Below, piece by piece: positions 9,650-20,716 of a stretch of 64,000 bases of DNA (positions within the stretch are counted from its first letter, which is position 1; the number at the start of each line of letters is the position of its first letter). The stretch is from Chloropicon primus (Eukaryota; Chlorophyta; Chloropicophyceae; Chloropicales; Chloropicaceae), in the NCBI GenBank assembly GCA_023205875.1, contig CP060772.1, forward strand, positions 124,001 to 188,000, read 5' to 3'. A program made the position numbers and the translations under genes. The notes under the pieces were generated by a model, which searched no databases, was not told the origin of the DNA, and was given only the letters and a program-made list of their open reading frames with translations.

Positions 9650-12600
9650 TTAAACATTGCGAGCTTGAAGCACGTTTGTGATAACTTGCTTTGTTTCCAT
9701 CCAGCCAAACTTTCGTGTGGGTGAAAGTGCTTTCGGTGAAATGGCTTCAGCCCTTATGTCTTTGTTTTCACTATACTTGAGGAGAGCCAGCCTTGCGAGT
9801 GAAGATTTTGATTTGCCCTCCTGCTTTTCCTCCTGCTTTTCCTCCTGTATTTCCTCATCTGCAAGCTCCTTGAGAATCTTAGCTTGCTCTGTCAAGATAT
9901 CATCAACCCACTTGGGATCGACGTAAGAGTGCTTCTTACTCCTCTTTGGCACCTCAATCTCGTCCGCGGGCACATCTGCTGGCTCGGGTTTCACGTGTTC
10001 TTCGTCCTTCACGTGATCTTCGTTTGCGGTGAAATCAAACTGCTTGCTGCTGGTCTCGAGCTCCATGGACTCCAAAGCCTTCTTGGCCTTTATGGAATCT
10101 ATCCTAGATTTGATCGCTTTGCTGAAGACGATCCTCAACATTCCTCGAGCCTCTGCAAGGGAGCGCAGTCCTGACCAGCGCCTCAAGTCACTTGACATGC
10201 CGTTGGCATTCATTCCATTCTTGCCGTTGATCAACAGCTTCGCGAATCTGTGAGCGTCTCTGGAGTTCACACGCGCTTGCTGGAAAGCTGCCTGGTGGTC
10301 ATCGTGGTTCATGTCCTCCTTGTTGTGAGCGGTGAGCATGAAGCAAGCTGCTTTCTCGTACATCAAGTGAGAAAGCTCCATTTCCAAGGAGGCCATGCGC
10401 TCGTCAAGCTGTTTCCTTGAAAGCTCCATGCTGCTGAGCTGGGTCTGCAACTCCTGCAATTCGGCCTCCCACGACTCCAGGTGAGGGTGAAAACTTTGAG
10501 ATCCAGCGCCATTCTCCTCGCTGCCCGTGGAAGACTTTCGCTTGCATTTATCGATCTTCCTCTCCAACGCCCTTGACTTGTTCTTCAGGGACTTTATGCA
10601 CTGAGAGCACTCAAGGGTATCCGCGTGCGTTTCTTTCAGGGAATCCCGGAGCTTCTCCAGCAGTGTGCAAGCCTCCATCTCCTCTTCGATCCAAATCTGG
10701 CGGGAGCGCTCGTCTCTCAGCAGTGGCGCCAAGGCATTTGGCTGAAGCTCTGGCACATCCTCGCCCTCTTTCCCGCCGTGCTTGCTCTTGACACCATCAG
10801 AAGCGCCTCTGGAGTCCTTTCTGGTGAGCTGCTTCAACTTGTTCTTGTGCTTGTTGCACTCCTCGGTCTTCCTCTTCAAGGCCTGCAACTGCTTCTCCTT
10901 ATTGATCTCCAGCTTGCTCCTCGCCTGATCTGCTTTCGCCTTTTCCCTCTGCAGAGATTGCATTTCCTTCTTCGTGACTTTCTGGTAAGACGCGAATCTC
11001 TTGGCTTTGCCGCTGATCTCCTTCATCAATTGACACTTTTGCCTCTTGATCTCCTCCACGTCCTTCTTGAGCCTGTCACACAAAGCGTCGCTCTTCTTCT
11101 TCAGACGCTCCAGGTTCACAAGCTTTGCATGCTTTTGCTTGAGTTCCGAGAGCACTGACTCCAATCGCTTCACCTTGTCCATGAGCATCTGTTTCTGACG
11201 AGCCTCCTTGGGATCAATTGGTTTCTTGGCACCTTTCTTCGAATCCTTTTTGCCCTTCCTCGACTTTGATCTGATGGAAGTCGCGTTCACTTGCTCTTGC
11301 AATGCCGCCTCACTCGTGTTTGCGTATTCCTGCAGCTGCTGAAGAAGCTCGAGCTTCTGTGTCTGAAGCTCGCCTATCTCGCTCTCCATGGACGAGACAA
11401 GCTGTTTCATCTCATCTTCTGGAACATGAGCCTTTTCGGCGGGCCCGCATGAGCCCACTTGCTGCTCTCCAGCGCTCACTGTGGTGTACTGGCTTTTGCT
11501 GGTCACGCACGTTTCAACAATCTGCTGGTGCATCTCGTTCACGCCTTTTCTAACCTTTTCCATGGCCAGTTCCTTCTCCAGCAAGGCTTCGTCCAACTTG
11601 CTCACGTGAGATTCCAAGACCTTGAGGGATTGGGCCTCCTCGGCCTCAAGCCTCTCTCGCGCACCGGCGCCATGCTTCTCGCCGCTGACCACGTCTGGAT
11701 TCAGCAAGGCGGGGGGGTGCGACCCGCCACCACCATCCATGCCGGTCTCGCCCTTGTCTTCTGCTTCTTGAGATGGCAACGTCGGTTCAGACCATGCCAG
11801 CTGTGGCTCGGCAGGCAAGGCTCTGGTCGCAGTCTTGTGAGTGCCAAACTTAATAATGCTTTTCAAGGTGCTGACTTCGCTTCTGCACAGGCAAAGCTGC
11901 TTCTTCAGTAACGCATTCTCGGCCTTGGTCCTGTTCAGTGCTTCCCTGAGGGCCTCAATGTTATCTCCTTGAAGTGCATCAAGGGCATCCTTTGTCACGA
12001 CATTCGTGATGCTTCTTGCTCTTTGGGCATACCTCAGCGTGTTCACGGACTCGTCACAATCCAAGGTGCAGGGCGACACGCACGCTATCATCACCGTCTT
12101 GCTGTTTCCCCCCAGGGCATCCCTAAGAATTCTGGTGAGCTTGCTGTCCCTGTAAGGCACGTGGGAGTTCTGCTCCCCACCGCTTCCTGCGTCGTTCGCC
12201 AAGGCCGAGTCCCCCATCCCCGCAGCAGTTGGAGATTCACTCGCAAGCGCGGAGATAACATTTCCCAACGCAAGCAACCCTTTGTTGATGTTCACGCCTT
12301 CTCTGAAAGTGCTCCCCTCAGCGTGCGTTCTCTTCACTCGCTCGCTGCCGGCCAAGTCAACCAAGTTTATTTTCGCCCTGAGGAGCTCAACGTCGACCTT
12401 CTCCTCGCCAGTGGCCTCGTCAGTGGTCTTCTTCGTGACTCTGCTCTCGACTGATATGGCGAAAATCGCGTGTGACCGGCTCGACTGCTTGTTCATGCCT
12501 GTCTTCGACGTGGACCTTAACTTCAAGCCTTTCTGAAAGAGGACGCACATGTGCTTCTTGCTTCTCACCTCGACCTCGCTGCAACCCACCAAGTGGACAC

Positions 12601-13369
12601 AACCGTCGCTTGACTCTCTGATCTGAATCTCTTGGAGCTGCTGCTTGCCAAGGCTGCTAGCCGAGGTCAAGCTTCCTTTCCTCTGCAAAGGCGGTGCACT
12701 CTCCGTGACCTCGGTGGCTTTGCTTTCGTCCCTGACTCCACCCTCGCCTCTCCCATCCGACGCGACAAGGAGGTCCCTGATCTCCTCGTTATAGATCTCC
12801 ACGTAACTCACTTTGATCTTCACCTCCTTTCCTTTCTCACCATTGGTCTCCTTGTCCAACTTGGCGTAAAGGCTGTCCACCGCCCGAGGGATGATGCCTC
12901 GATGTGCTCGCCTCTCCCCCTCCTTCACACCTGGAGAAGGCGTCTCCACCGACCCATCGCTCGCTGGGGATGAAAAAGACGGCGAAGAGGAAGAAGAGGA
13001 CGACACAAACGATGTGTCCAGCCCTCCCATCGTGTAAGTCTTCCCACTTCCCGTCTGCCCGTATGCCAACACCGTCGCGCTGTAGCCACCGAACAAGCCT
13101 TCCACCAAAGGATCCACACAGTCCGAATACATCTTCCTCGGATTCCGTCCATTGATGGTATCATCTCCGTAAACGTAATCATACTCGAAAGAATACTTCC
13201 CATCCTGAACGATGAGGTGATCCTCCTTCCCTTCTGCTTGGTTTGTCTTCCTGCAGACTTTCATGGTGCAACACGATGAAGAGTCACTCTCTTCCGAAAG
13301 GAGAGGTCTCACGTGGACAGCAACTGTCACTGGACATGAAGTCGCTTCTCCAACATCTTGTGCTAACAT
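9650..13369 (-). CDS. Kinesin-4 family chromokinesin (KIF4/KIF21-like)
   Basis: Intronless plus-end motor of 1239 residues; the first ATG is at 13369. The motor domain covers about residues 15-440: P-loop GQTGSGKTYTMGG, switch I NKQSSRSHAIF, switch II VDLAGSER, and the RDSKLTRILRDALGG segment. Two low-complexity insertions lie in the motor. The stalk (about 480-1050) is a long, heptad-rich coiled coil. Family members act in spindle midzone, chromosome arm or flagellar length control. The Cys-rich iron-sulfur tail typical of KIF4 is not visible; the tail is acidic instead (EEIQEEKQEEKQEG), so the subfamily is tentative. It ends 67 nt from the convergent KNL2 stop. Confidence 0.88.
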   Translation of the reverse strand: MLAQDVGEATSCPVTVAVHVRPLLSEESDSSSCCTMKVCRKTNQAEGKEDHLIVQDGKYSFEYDYVYGDDTINGRNPRKMYSDCVDPLVEGLFGGYSATVLAYGQTGSGKTYTMGGLDTSFVSSSSSSSPSFSSPASDGSVETPSPGVKEGERRAHRGIIPRAVDSLYAKLDKETNGEKGKEVKIKVSYVEIYNEEIRDLLVASDGRGEGGVRDESKATEVTESAPPLQRKGSLTSASSLGKQQLQEIQIRESSDGCVHLVGCSEVEVRSKKHMCVLFQKGLKLRSTSKTGMNKQSSRSHAIFAISVESRVTKKTTDEATGEEKVDVELLRAKINLVDLAGSERVKRTHAEGSTFREGVNINKGLLALGNVISALASESPTAAGMGDSALANDAGSGGEQNSHVPYRDSKLTRILRDALGGNSKTVMIACVSPCTLDCDESVNTLRYAQRARSITNVVTKDALDALQGDNIEALREALNRTKAENALLKKQLCLCRSEVSTLKSIIKFGTHKTATRALPAEPQLAWSEPTLPSQEAEDKGETGMDGGGGSHPPALLNPDVVSGEKHGAGARERLEAEEAQSLKVLESHVSKLDEALLEKELAMEKVRKGVNEMHQQIVETCVTSKSQYTTVSAGEQQVGSCGPAEKAHVPEDEMKQLVSSMESEIGELQTQKLELLQQLQEYANTSEAALQEQVNATSIRSKSRKGKKDSKKGAKKPIDPKEARQKQMLMDKVKRLESVLSELKQKHAKLVNLERLKKKSDALCDRLKKDVEEIKRQKCQLMKEISGKAKRFASYQKVTKKEMQSLQREKAKADQARSKLEINKEKQLQALKRKTEECNKHKNKLKQLTRKDSRGASDGVKSKHGGKEGEDVPELQPNALAPLLRDERSRQIWIEEEMEACTLLEKLRDSLKETHADTLECSQCIKSLKNKSRALERKIDKCKRKSSTGSEENGAGSQSFHPHLESWEAELQELQTQLSSMELSRKQLDERMASLEMELSHLMYEKAACFMLTAHNKEDMNHDDHQAAFQQARVNSRDAHRFAKLLINGKNGMNANGMSSDLRRWSGLRSLAEARGMLRIVFSKAIKSRIDSIKAKKALESMELETSSKQFDFTANEDHVKDEEHVKPEPADVPADEIEVPKRSKKHSYVDPKWVDDILTEQAKILKELADEEIQEEKQEEKQEGKSKSSLARLALLKYSENKDIRAEAISPKALSPTRKFGWMETKQVITNVLQARNV

Positions 13370-14192
13370 CTCGAACACCCTCAACCCTCCTCTTCCACCC
13401 TCTGCTCTCTCTCTCCTCCACCAATCTGACGGACCTCACCTTCCCAATGCCCAAACTCTTCCAATACGAAACGAAATGGGTCGAGTTTGGTATCAAAAGA
13501 AAGAGCGAGAGGAGACGATTCGATTTAATGGACGAACTCCTCGAAATTCACGCCTCCCGCTCGATTATTGCGCGACGCGTCGCTCGCTCTCTTCAACTCC
13601 TCTCGACTTCGCCCCAAAAACGAAAAATCATCTGTCACTTCCCCTCAATTCAACGTCTCTCTCTCTTCGTCGTTCTCTCGGAAGAAAATTGGAACGCAGT
13701 GGAAAGGATCCAGGGCAATGGCGATGGTGGGAGACGGCGAGAAGGACTGCGGGGCCGATCAGGGCAATCATCATGGATCGTGTTGTCTCTTGCTCTTTCG
13801 TATGAGTGGTCGGTTGTGAAGATTGACTCGGTGGTTGCCATGTTGTGACACAAAACATGCGTGTGATCCACTTGATGTTTCATCAAGAGGATTCCAGGGC
13901 AATGGCGATGGTGGGACACGGCGAGGAGGACTGCGGGGGCGATCAGGGCAATCATCATGGATCGTGTTGTCTCTTGCTCTTTCGTATGAGTGGTCGGTTG
14001 TGAAGATTGACTCGGTGGTTGCCATGTTGTGACACAAAACATGCGTGTGATCCACTTGATGTTTCATGTGCGTTGACAACGACAAGCAAGGCGCTTGTCT
14101 CTCTTGACTACAAGCTCATGATGTTACAAAAAAGAGAATAGAACTCCTCGTTAAGGGCACCGCGCCATCTGTCCATTGGCACTTCTCCGCGT
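13370..14192. repeat. Kinesin upstream region with 184-bp tandem duplication
   Basis: Two near-identical copies, 13709-13883 and 13893-14067 (period 184), each starting TCCAGGGCAATGGCGATGG and ending CCACTTGATGTTTCAT. In copy 1 the end forms a perfect 7-bp hairpin (CTTGATG TTT CATCAAG, 13874-13890). A degenerate recurrent element (AATGGGTCGAGTTTGGTATC ... GAAAGAGCGAG) lies at about 13475-13510. TTACA at 14123 (TGTAA on the minus strand) is a likely poly(A) signal of the NUDT21 gene, 66 nt past its stop. Confidence 0.8.
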
Positions 14193-15158
14193 TCACGCTT
14201 TGACAAACTGAAACCTGGAGAGCATCATGGGCAAGCCAGCGATGAGCGGACCGTATCGACTCGCGTTGTCATAAAGCTCGAAGAGTGGCACAGCAAGGAG
14301 CTTCAAATTCGATGGAACCGCAAAGTAGCAAGACTCTGGCAACCGGATCATGTAAACTTTCTTGATCTCCTTGGGTTTCGTGATATGCGCCGGAAGGTAC
14401 GGGTACATCACTTGCTCGAAGTTTGGTCTGTAAAAGCATCCCACGCAATCACCGATCTCCCAGTCCATCTTGAGCGAGTCATTCTCTGGAGACAGCTTAT
14501 TGGTCAGCTTCCGCTTCAATCCTTCCACTTCCTACGAGTCACAAGCACAAACAACACAAGCAGAGGCAACGCCGTCGTCGGTCAGCACTCCCATACACCA
14601 GAGAAAGAGAAAGAGATACGAGGACAATGCCACCACCACCACCACCACCACCACCCCTGCAACATGACTCACCTCTTCCCCTGGTCTCAGTCTCCCCCCT
14701 GGCAACTGAAAATAATTGGCTCCCGTCTGCAGGAGCAGTATGTGTGGATGGTTGTGCTACAACCCAAGCATCACAAAAGAGATCAAGTGCATCCAAGCAA
14801 AAACCAAATCGCCATCGCCGTAGAGAAAAGAGAGAAAGAGAGAGACGAGCATCAGCATCAGCACCTCCTGGGCATCATCTCATGCGTTACGAAACGTTAC
14901 GTTTCAATCAAGGCGTACAGAGTTCGAGAGAGAGAGAGAGAGAGTTCGAGTTCAACCCATGTCTAGTGTTTTTTGGGTTTTGGGACTCACTTGATGGACG
15001 ATGAGGACGGCTTCGACTGTCCTTCTTGGTCCCTCGACTTCGTAACGGTTCTTGATTCGCGTCCACCTCTCCGTAACGGACGCGTCTTTCGGCTCTTTGC
15101 TCCCCTTCTGTCCGAACTTGAAGTTGCTCGCCGCATACACGGTGTGATGGAGCGCCAT
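14193..15158 (-). CDS. NUDT21: Cleavage factor Im 25 kDa subunit (NUDT21/CPSF5)
   Basis: Subunit of pre-mRNA 3' cleavage factor I that binds UGUA upstream of poly(A) sites. Three exons, read from clear GT-AG signals: 14991-15158, 14673-14756 and 14193-14531, giving 196 residues with all junctions in phase 0. Seen: [12 protein letters not shown] at the end of exon 1; [22 protein letters not shown] in exon 2 (split by the Nudix loop); [21 protein letters not shown] and the C-terminal [13 protein letters not shown], all close to the human protein. As in human CFIm25, the Nudix box lacks the usual catalytic glutamates, so it should bind rather than hydrolyse. Introns contain a (CCA)n tract and a (GA)n tract. 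Confidence 0.93.
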
Positions 15159-15457
15159 GGTGATCAGCACAGACTGGACTGGGCAGGAGGAGGAGGAGGA
15201 GGAGGGAGGATGATGGATGACAGGGAAGGAGAGGGAGTGGGAGAGGGAGAGGGAGGTGGCATGGATTCGTTGTCTCGAGCCCTTCACTTGAAGAGAATGG
15301 TGATGAAAGGAATGATTGCGAGGAAAGGGACAGACAGAGAGAGAAGGTGGTGCGATGAAGGATGGGTTTGTGCTTGTGGATCAGCCCCTGCTGTGCAGAT
15401 TTCATGATCAAATGATTTATTCTTTGTGTCGGAACGAACAGAACGCGCGCCGGGTCT
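15159..15457. other. Upstream region of NUDT21, downstream of BUD13
   Basis: GGA-rich (15187-15260). No gene or recurrent promoter element was seen. Confidence 0.3.
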
Positions 15458-16711
15458 TTACATGTCCTCTTGGCCCCACATGAAGGCTTGTCTATCCCTC
15501 TGCCTCTTCCTGTTCATCTCCTTGAAGTAGTCTTTCTCGAAACCGTTGCTCCTGTCGACTCCGTCCCAGTGCGCACCCGGGCGGATGCCGAATCTATTCT
15601 CCGGACACCTCACGCCTCTCTTGAGCCAGCTGTGCTGAGGCACGCCCTCCGGGATCACGTACCCTTGCTTCTGCAGCTCCTCGAACGATACGCCGTAACG
15701 CCCGATGTAGTCCTCCTCCAGCCTCTCCCTCTCCTTCTTCTTCTTGCTCACCAAGTGCGCCATCGGGTCTAAGATCTCCTTCTGCCTCTGATCAGACTCG
15801 TAGTCGAAGGACGGTGGCGGTGAGCCTGCCCCCCCGTAAGTATCGCGAATCTGCTGCATCTTGCGCTGTTTTTGCGCCAAGCCGGAGCTCCACATCGGTT
15901 TCGTGTGCCTCTGCTCCTGCTCCTTCTCCCTCTTGGCAAGCTCCTCGGCGCTCACTCGAGCGCCTGTTGCCCTATCCCTGTACACCGTCTCGGCGGACCT
16001 CCCGCTCGCTTTGTCTCCCATGGCCTCGAACTTCTTCTCCTTCAGCACCCTCTTTTGCTCGAGCTCCTCCTTCAGGACTTTGGCAGTCACAAGACCCGTG
16101 GACGTCCCGTCCGTCATTCTCCTCCCATCACCTCGGGCATCGCCGTCCTCGCTGTCGCTTGATTCTGGTTCCCTCCCCCTCCTCCGCACATCCATGTCTG
16201 AATCCGAATCGTCCCCGGAGGAGCCGGATCCTCTCCCCCTCCGCTCCACCTCCATGTCGCTGCTATCCGGCGAGTCGTACCGCTCTCGCCTCCTCCTGGA
16301 CACGTCCATGTCATCATCACTGCCATCACCGTCGCTGTCATCGCTGTCGTGCCTCCTCGCTGGAGGTGACGGCGACCTGCTCCTGGACCCACCCTGCGCC
16401 TCCTTCTCTCCCGCTGGAGGCCCAACCTCCTTCCCAGTGGACACCGTCTGCCACCTCTGCTTGCTCCTTATCACGCTCAACCTGTTCTTCCTCTCTCTCT
16501 CCCTCTCCACCTCCTCGCCGTTCACCACCACTGGTCCTTCCTCCTCGTCGCCGCCCGCCACCGCCTCAGCTGAGCTCAGTGGAATGCCGTGGGTGCCATC
16601 CTGAACCAAGAACCCAGAAGAAGCAGTCTCCTTCCCCTTCCTCCGCTTCTTCTTCCTCCTCTTCTTCGAAGCGCCCTCGTCCCCATACCGAGCGCTCAGG
16701 TACGCCTCCAT
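15458..16711 (-). CDS. BUD13: BUD13 / CWC26, RES complex splicing factor
   Basis: Single exon, 417 residues. BUD13 joins Snu17/RBMX2 and Pml1 in the RES complex, which helps pre-mRNA retention and splicing. Seen: the Bud13 C-terminal core, with AETVYRDRATGARV, the HTKPMWSSGLAQ segment, and the hallmark RFGIRPGAHWDGVDRSNGFE, ending in basic residues. The N-terminal half is Ser/Asp/Arg-rich with short repeated SDSDMDVRRRGRE-like units, as usual for this family. The start ATG at 16711 (MEAYLSARYG) matches the usual N-terminus. TGTAA overlaps the stop codon. It lies tail to head with NUDT21, another pre-mRNA processing gene. Confidence 0.92.
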   Translation of the reverse strand: MEAYLSARYGDEGASKKRRKKKRRKGKETASSGFLVQDGTHGIPLSSAEAVAGGDEEEGPVVVNGEEVERERERKNRLSVIRSKQRWQTVSTGKEVGPPAGEKEAQGGSRSRSPSPPARRHDSDDSDGDGSDDDMDVSRRRRERYDSPDSSDMEVERRGRGSGSSGDDSDSDMDVRRRGREPESSDSEDGDARGDGRRMTDGTSTGLVTAKVLKEELEQKRVLKEKKFEAMGDKASGRSAETVYRDRATGARVSAEELAKREKEQEQRHTKPMWSSGLAQKQRKMQQIRDTYGGAGSPPPSFDYESDQRQKEILDPMAHLVSKKKKERERLEEDYIGRYGVSFEELQKQGYVIPEGVPQHSWLKRGVRCPENRFGIRPGAHWDGVDRSNGFEKDYFKEMNRKRQRDRQAFMWGQEDM

Positions 16712-17652
16712 ATCATAAGGGTGCTGGCCAAGAGGGTCGAGTCACCTAATAGGTCGTTGGAAAGATCGTGAGACGCTCTTTCGTGTGATCCGTCACTCGC
16801 CCTCTGCTCCCCTCGCTCTCGCCGTCCACGCCCTCGACGAAGTTCCTCTCTTCCTCGTTGGCTTCGAGCTTGCTCCACAACTTGTTCCCGCAATGTTCTC
16901 CGCCACTACGACGGACAAACCAGTCAAGCTACCACTCGTTCGAAAGATCGTGAGACGTAACGTCCTCCCGTGATGCGCCAGCGACCTTTCTCCTTCGACC
17001 TCGCCGCTCACGCTCCCCTCAATGGCGACCCTTTCCTCTCGCTCCAAAAGCAACCAAGGAACAACTTCAAGCAACTGCTGCTGATCACTCCGAGCGCCAA
17101 ATGGGTCGATGAAGGTATTGACGGAAAGCTCGTGAGATGATCTTTCGTGTGATCCCTCACTCGACCCCTTCCCTCCCCTCCTCCGCCCTCCTCGCCCTCG
17201 AACGCGCTGCCCTTCTCCTTTCGTCCCTCGCCAGAGAGACCTCCACAACTGGAGGCATACGGCTCAGCGGAGGGAGGGGGACGGAGGGAGAGCGCGTTGG
17301 CGAGGTCTGGCGGCAGAGGGAGGGAGTGGAGGGTGAAGGAGACTCGAGATTACGAAAATAGAGATCGAGATCTTCCTCTTGATACTCGCATCACGAGAAA
17401 CGGTTTCGTATCGGGGAAGAAAAGCTCGAAAGTCTGACTGGAGAGGCCAGAGGAGAGGGGAGAGGGTGAGGTTTGTGGAGCAAGGGCGAAGGGTTGAGGG
17501 TTGAGATGACGAAGGGGAGGTGACGGGGAGGAGGAGGGACTCGTGATTACTCGATTCCTTGAACCACGCGAGGCTAGGCGCCCGTTAAGACCTGTAACGT
17601 CTGCGTTTTGGCTCATTCTGAGGCAGAGGCGAGAACAGGGGGGCAGAGAGGT
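16712..17652. promoter_or_regulatory. Divergent promoter region (BUD13 / RING protein) with three recurrent elements
   Basis: Copies of the recurrent element lie at about 16750-16800, 16925-16975 and 17083-17165. The last is the start of a block (about 17079-17378) that is nearly identical, inverted, to about 29450-29745. The shared sequence includes a TGGAGGCATACGGCTCAGCG stretch. Small ORFs inside this block occur in both copies but look non-coding (low complexity, no domain). Confidence 0.7.
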
Positions 17653-19052
17653 ATGGAGGTGGGAGAGGGGAGAGGGAGGGGGGAGGACCTTGAGCTCGGT
17701 TCTTTGAGTCCCGGGCTAGAAGGTGGCGGGAATGCTGGTCGGACGGAGGAGGTTTTGTCCACATCCTCTGGGGCTGCTGGGACGAGCTTAGCGGATAGCC
17801 TGACAGCAGCACTGTCCGCGGGGAGAGGGCCGCGGGAGCGAGGGGGAAGGGGGGAGGATGCCTCGACGGGTGGGCCCTCTCCGTCTGGCCGCACACTTTT
17901 GGATGGCCTGTACCACATGCTTGGGAGGGGGGAAGGGGGGAGGCAAAACCAGAGGAGGTCCAGCGGCGGCCAGGAGGACCCCCTTGAGCTGGCGGTGCAC
18001 AGAGCCTCGTCGACGAGCGTGTCGAGTGATAGTCCTCGAGCGACGCCGACGGCGGGCGCGGGGAACTCCACGTTCGACTACAACGTGGTGCTCTTGTGGC
18101 TGGAGCAGGCCCTTCCGTTTCTCCTCATCCTTTTTTGCTTCTTTCTTCGCGAGCATCTGATGGAGATCGGTTTCTTTGGCTTGCACACGTTTTTGTTTCT
18201 CAAGGGGAACCAAATCATCAGGAGCACCATCGCTCACCGGGGCGCGAATTCCAACTCGAGCAAGAAGCTAGTGCTGGTGACCTCCCTGCTCTCGGCGTCG
18301 TCGGTGCTGCTCCTGCTCGTGGTCTTCCCACAGCAGAAGCTGTGGAAGGTAAGACAGAGAGAGACAGAGATGATGGTCTTGTCTTTCCCGCTGACTATGA
18401 GTTCTTCTTTTTTCGCTTCTTCGGCGCTCAAAAGTCCATGGTGCTGATACCGCCGCCGCACAGGTTGAATGTTTGGCATTCCCTGTTTCGGTGCGCTTTG
18501 TGCGACGTCACTTTGAGGCAGGCGGGCGTTGTGGTGAAGGCGTCGCAGCTTTTGGTGTGGCGACCAGCCGCGGGAAGCCAGTTCAGGAGGCAGGGCCACT
18601 TGCTCACCTTCGTAGAGCACGCGACGATCTTGTACGGGCTGCTGCTTCCGGTCCCCATATGGTACAGCTTCTTCCAGACTGAGACTTTTGGGCAGATCTT
18701 CTCCAGCGTCAGCACAGGCTTTTACCTCACCATGAAGATCTCCACCCTGTTCGAGAAAGTTTTGAACTTCGTTGTGGCCCTGAGGATCCTGATCCAGCCG
18801 GTGTGCGACCACTACGGCACCAGGGCGACCAAGGAGGAGGTCTGCGAGCTCGGGGACGCCTGCTGCAGCATCTGCCAGGACGAGATGGCGTCCCCCCTCA
18901 AACTGCGGTGCAACCACATTTTTTGTGCCGAGTGCATCGGGGAATGGCTCGACAGGGACACGACCTGCCCCCTCTGCAGGACTGTCGTCAAGTCGGACGT
19001 CGTCAGGAGCTTCTCGGACGGCTCCAGCGGCTGGATCCTCCAGCTCTTCTGA
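17653..19052 (+). CDS. RING finger multi-pass membrane E3 ligase (RNFT1/2-like)
   Basis: Two exons, 17653-18348 and 18435-19052, phase 0, about 437 residues. The junction uses a GTAAG donor and the AAAAG acceptor that keeps the frame. The N-terminal 140 residues are Gly/Ser/Arg-rich and disordered. Several hydrophobic helices follow (FLLILFCFFLREHL; LLSASSVLLLLVVF; ATILYGLLLPVPIWY), then a C-terminal C3HC4 RING (CSICQDEMASPLKLRCNHIF ... CPLCR), about residues 370-410. This matches RNFT-type ER membrane ubiquitin ligases, which act in protein quality control. The first ATG in frame is 17653; upstream frame is open but has no ATG. Confidence 0.85.
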
Positions 19053-19452
19053 GATTGAGATGATGAGGATGTGAGGATTATATGAATTATGGACACACGC
19101 ACGCGCGCCGGCGACGAAGTTTTGAAGAGAATGGCATGGTGGGAGAGGGAGATGGAGGAAGGGGAGATGGAGGAATGGGGAGATGGAGGAATTCTTAGTC
19201 TCTCTCTCTCTTGGATTCATGGAGGAGTTCATATTGGCAAGCTCTTCTTCCTCTGATGATGATGATGTGATGTCCTATTTCTTCATAATAAGACGTTACT
19301 ATTCCGCCTCCTCGAATTTCACGCTCAGGTTTTGGAAGGAACGAGGACGCACATGACATGACGACGAGAGAGTGAGTAGGGTAGGAGAGTCGTGGGTGGA
19401 CTTCGCCTCTCCCTGGTTTGTCTCTCGTCCTCTCGAGCCCCAATAATTCGTC

Positions 19453-20716
19453 ATGTCTGCCCTCCCTCGAGGAACCCTACTCGCGGATGGGCGATATCGC
19501 ATCAGGAAGGAGCTCAACGTGAGTCACTCACATGTACATGCATGCCGTAACGCTCGCGTTTTCGTAACGCTTGCACAGCATCCATCCATCCATCCCATAA
19601 CTGACTCTCGTTCTCCTTGGCTCTTGTTCTCTCTTGTGTCAGCGAGGTGGGACGGCGATTGTGTACGCGTCGGATGATCTGAAGACGGGAACCAAAGTGG
19701 CCCTGAAGGTGATGAACACGCGGGATGGGGTGATGACGATGCCGATAAGGCAGGTGAAGAGGGAGGTGGAGATCGCTTCGAGCATGAAGCATCCAAACAT
19801 CGTGCAGCTGATCGACGTGTTCGCCGAGGGGACGCAGCTCGTGATCGTGTGGGAGCTCGTGACTGGTCCGGACTTGCTGGACCTGCTGAACGCTTGCAAT
19901 GGCAGGATGACGGAGAAGCAGGCCGCGCACTACTTCAGGCAGATCCACTTGGGGGTGACCTTCCTGCACGACAACGGCTTGTGCCACAGGGACCTCAAGC
20001 CGGAGAACTGCATGGTGGACGCCAAGACGGACACCCTGAAGATCATCGACTTTGGGCTTTCCAAGCACTTGGAGTCCGCCGTGACTCTGGGCGTCGGCAC
20101 GCCGGATTACATGGCCCCGGAGATGCTCGGGTACGGGGGGAGGGGCCAGGGCAAGGTGCAGCCCCACGCCATGGGAAGCTCGAAGCTCTACGATGCCAGG
20201 GCCGTGGACGTGTGGGCGATGGGGGTGATGCTCTACCTCATGGTCGCCGGGGTGTACCCCTTCGAGGACCCGAACAACCCCGACAACGTGGCGTGCACGC
20301 TCCAGAACGTCAGGGACGGGAGGATCAGGCCCCTCCCCGCGGATGTCAGCCACCAGTGCGCAGATTTGATCGTAAGGATGCTGCACAAGAAGATCGCGAA
20401 AAGACTCACGCTTGAGCAGACGCTGTTGCACCCCTGGATCAAGATGAACGTCGCCGCCCTGGAGACCTCCAGGAGCAAGGGCAAGGCCAAGTCCGAAATG
20501 AGGGAGCTCGCCAGGAAGGCTTCCGACCAGAAGAGGAAGAGGACGGCGTCGTCGAACTCCCACCCGGCGAGAAGGACCTCGAGCGCGATCTTGGAGGGCC
20601 TGGACGCCGAGCTCATGAAGACCCAAAGCAGTCGTGGAAGCAAGTCCACTCGAAGCAAATCCAGCAAATCCTCCACGGGGTTCAACAAACTCATGAACTC
20701 GCTCAAGCTGTTTTAG
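19453..20716 (+). CDS. Ser/Thr protein kinase, CAMK/SnRK-like
   Basis: Two exons, 19453-19518 and 19643-20716 (phase 0), 379 residues. Intron 1 is GTGAGT...TTGTGTCAG and contains two CGTAACG words. Kinase motifs seen: a Gly-rich loop split by the intron (LNRGGTAIVYA), VALKVM with the ATP-binding Lys, HRDLKPEN catalytic loop, DFGLSK, and GTPDYMAPEM activation segment. The domain ends about residue 290 with HPWIKMNV. The tail is basic and Ser-rich (KSTRSKSSKSS-like), with no recognised regulatory domain. The intact HRD, DFG and APE motifs predict an active enzyme. The subfamily (SnRK2-like versus other CAMKL) is uncertain. Confidence 0.88.

Noticed and set aside
13709-14067. C/D box snoRNA in the 184-bp repeat
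   Set aside because: An ATGATGA word on the minus strand is followed by CTGA after only a few bases, too close for a C/D snoRNA.
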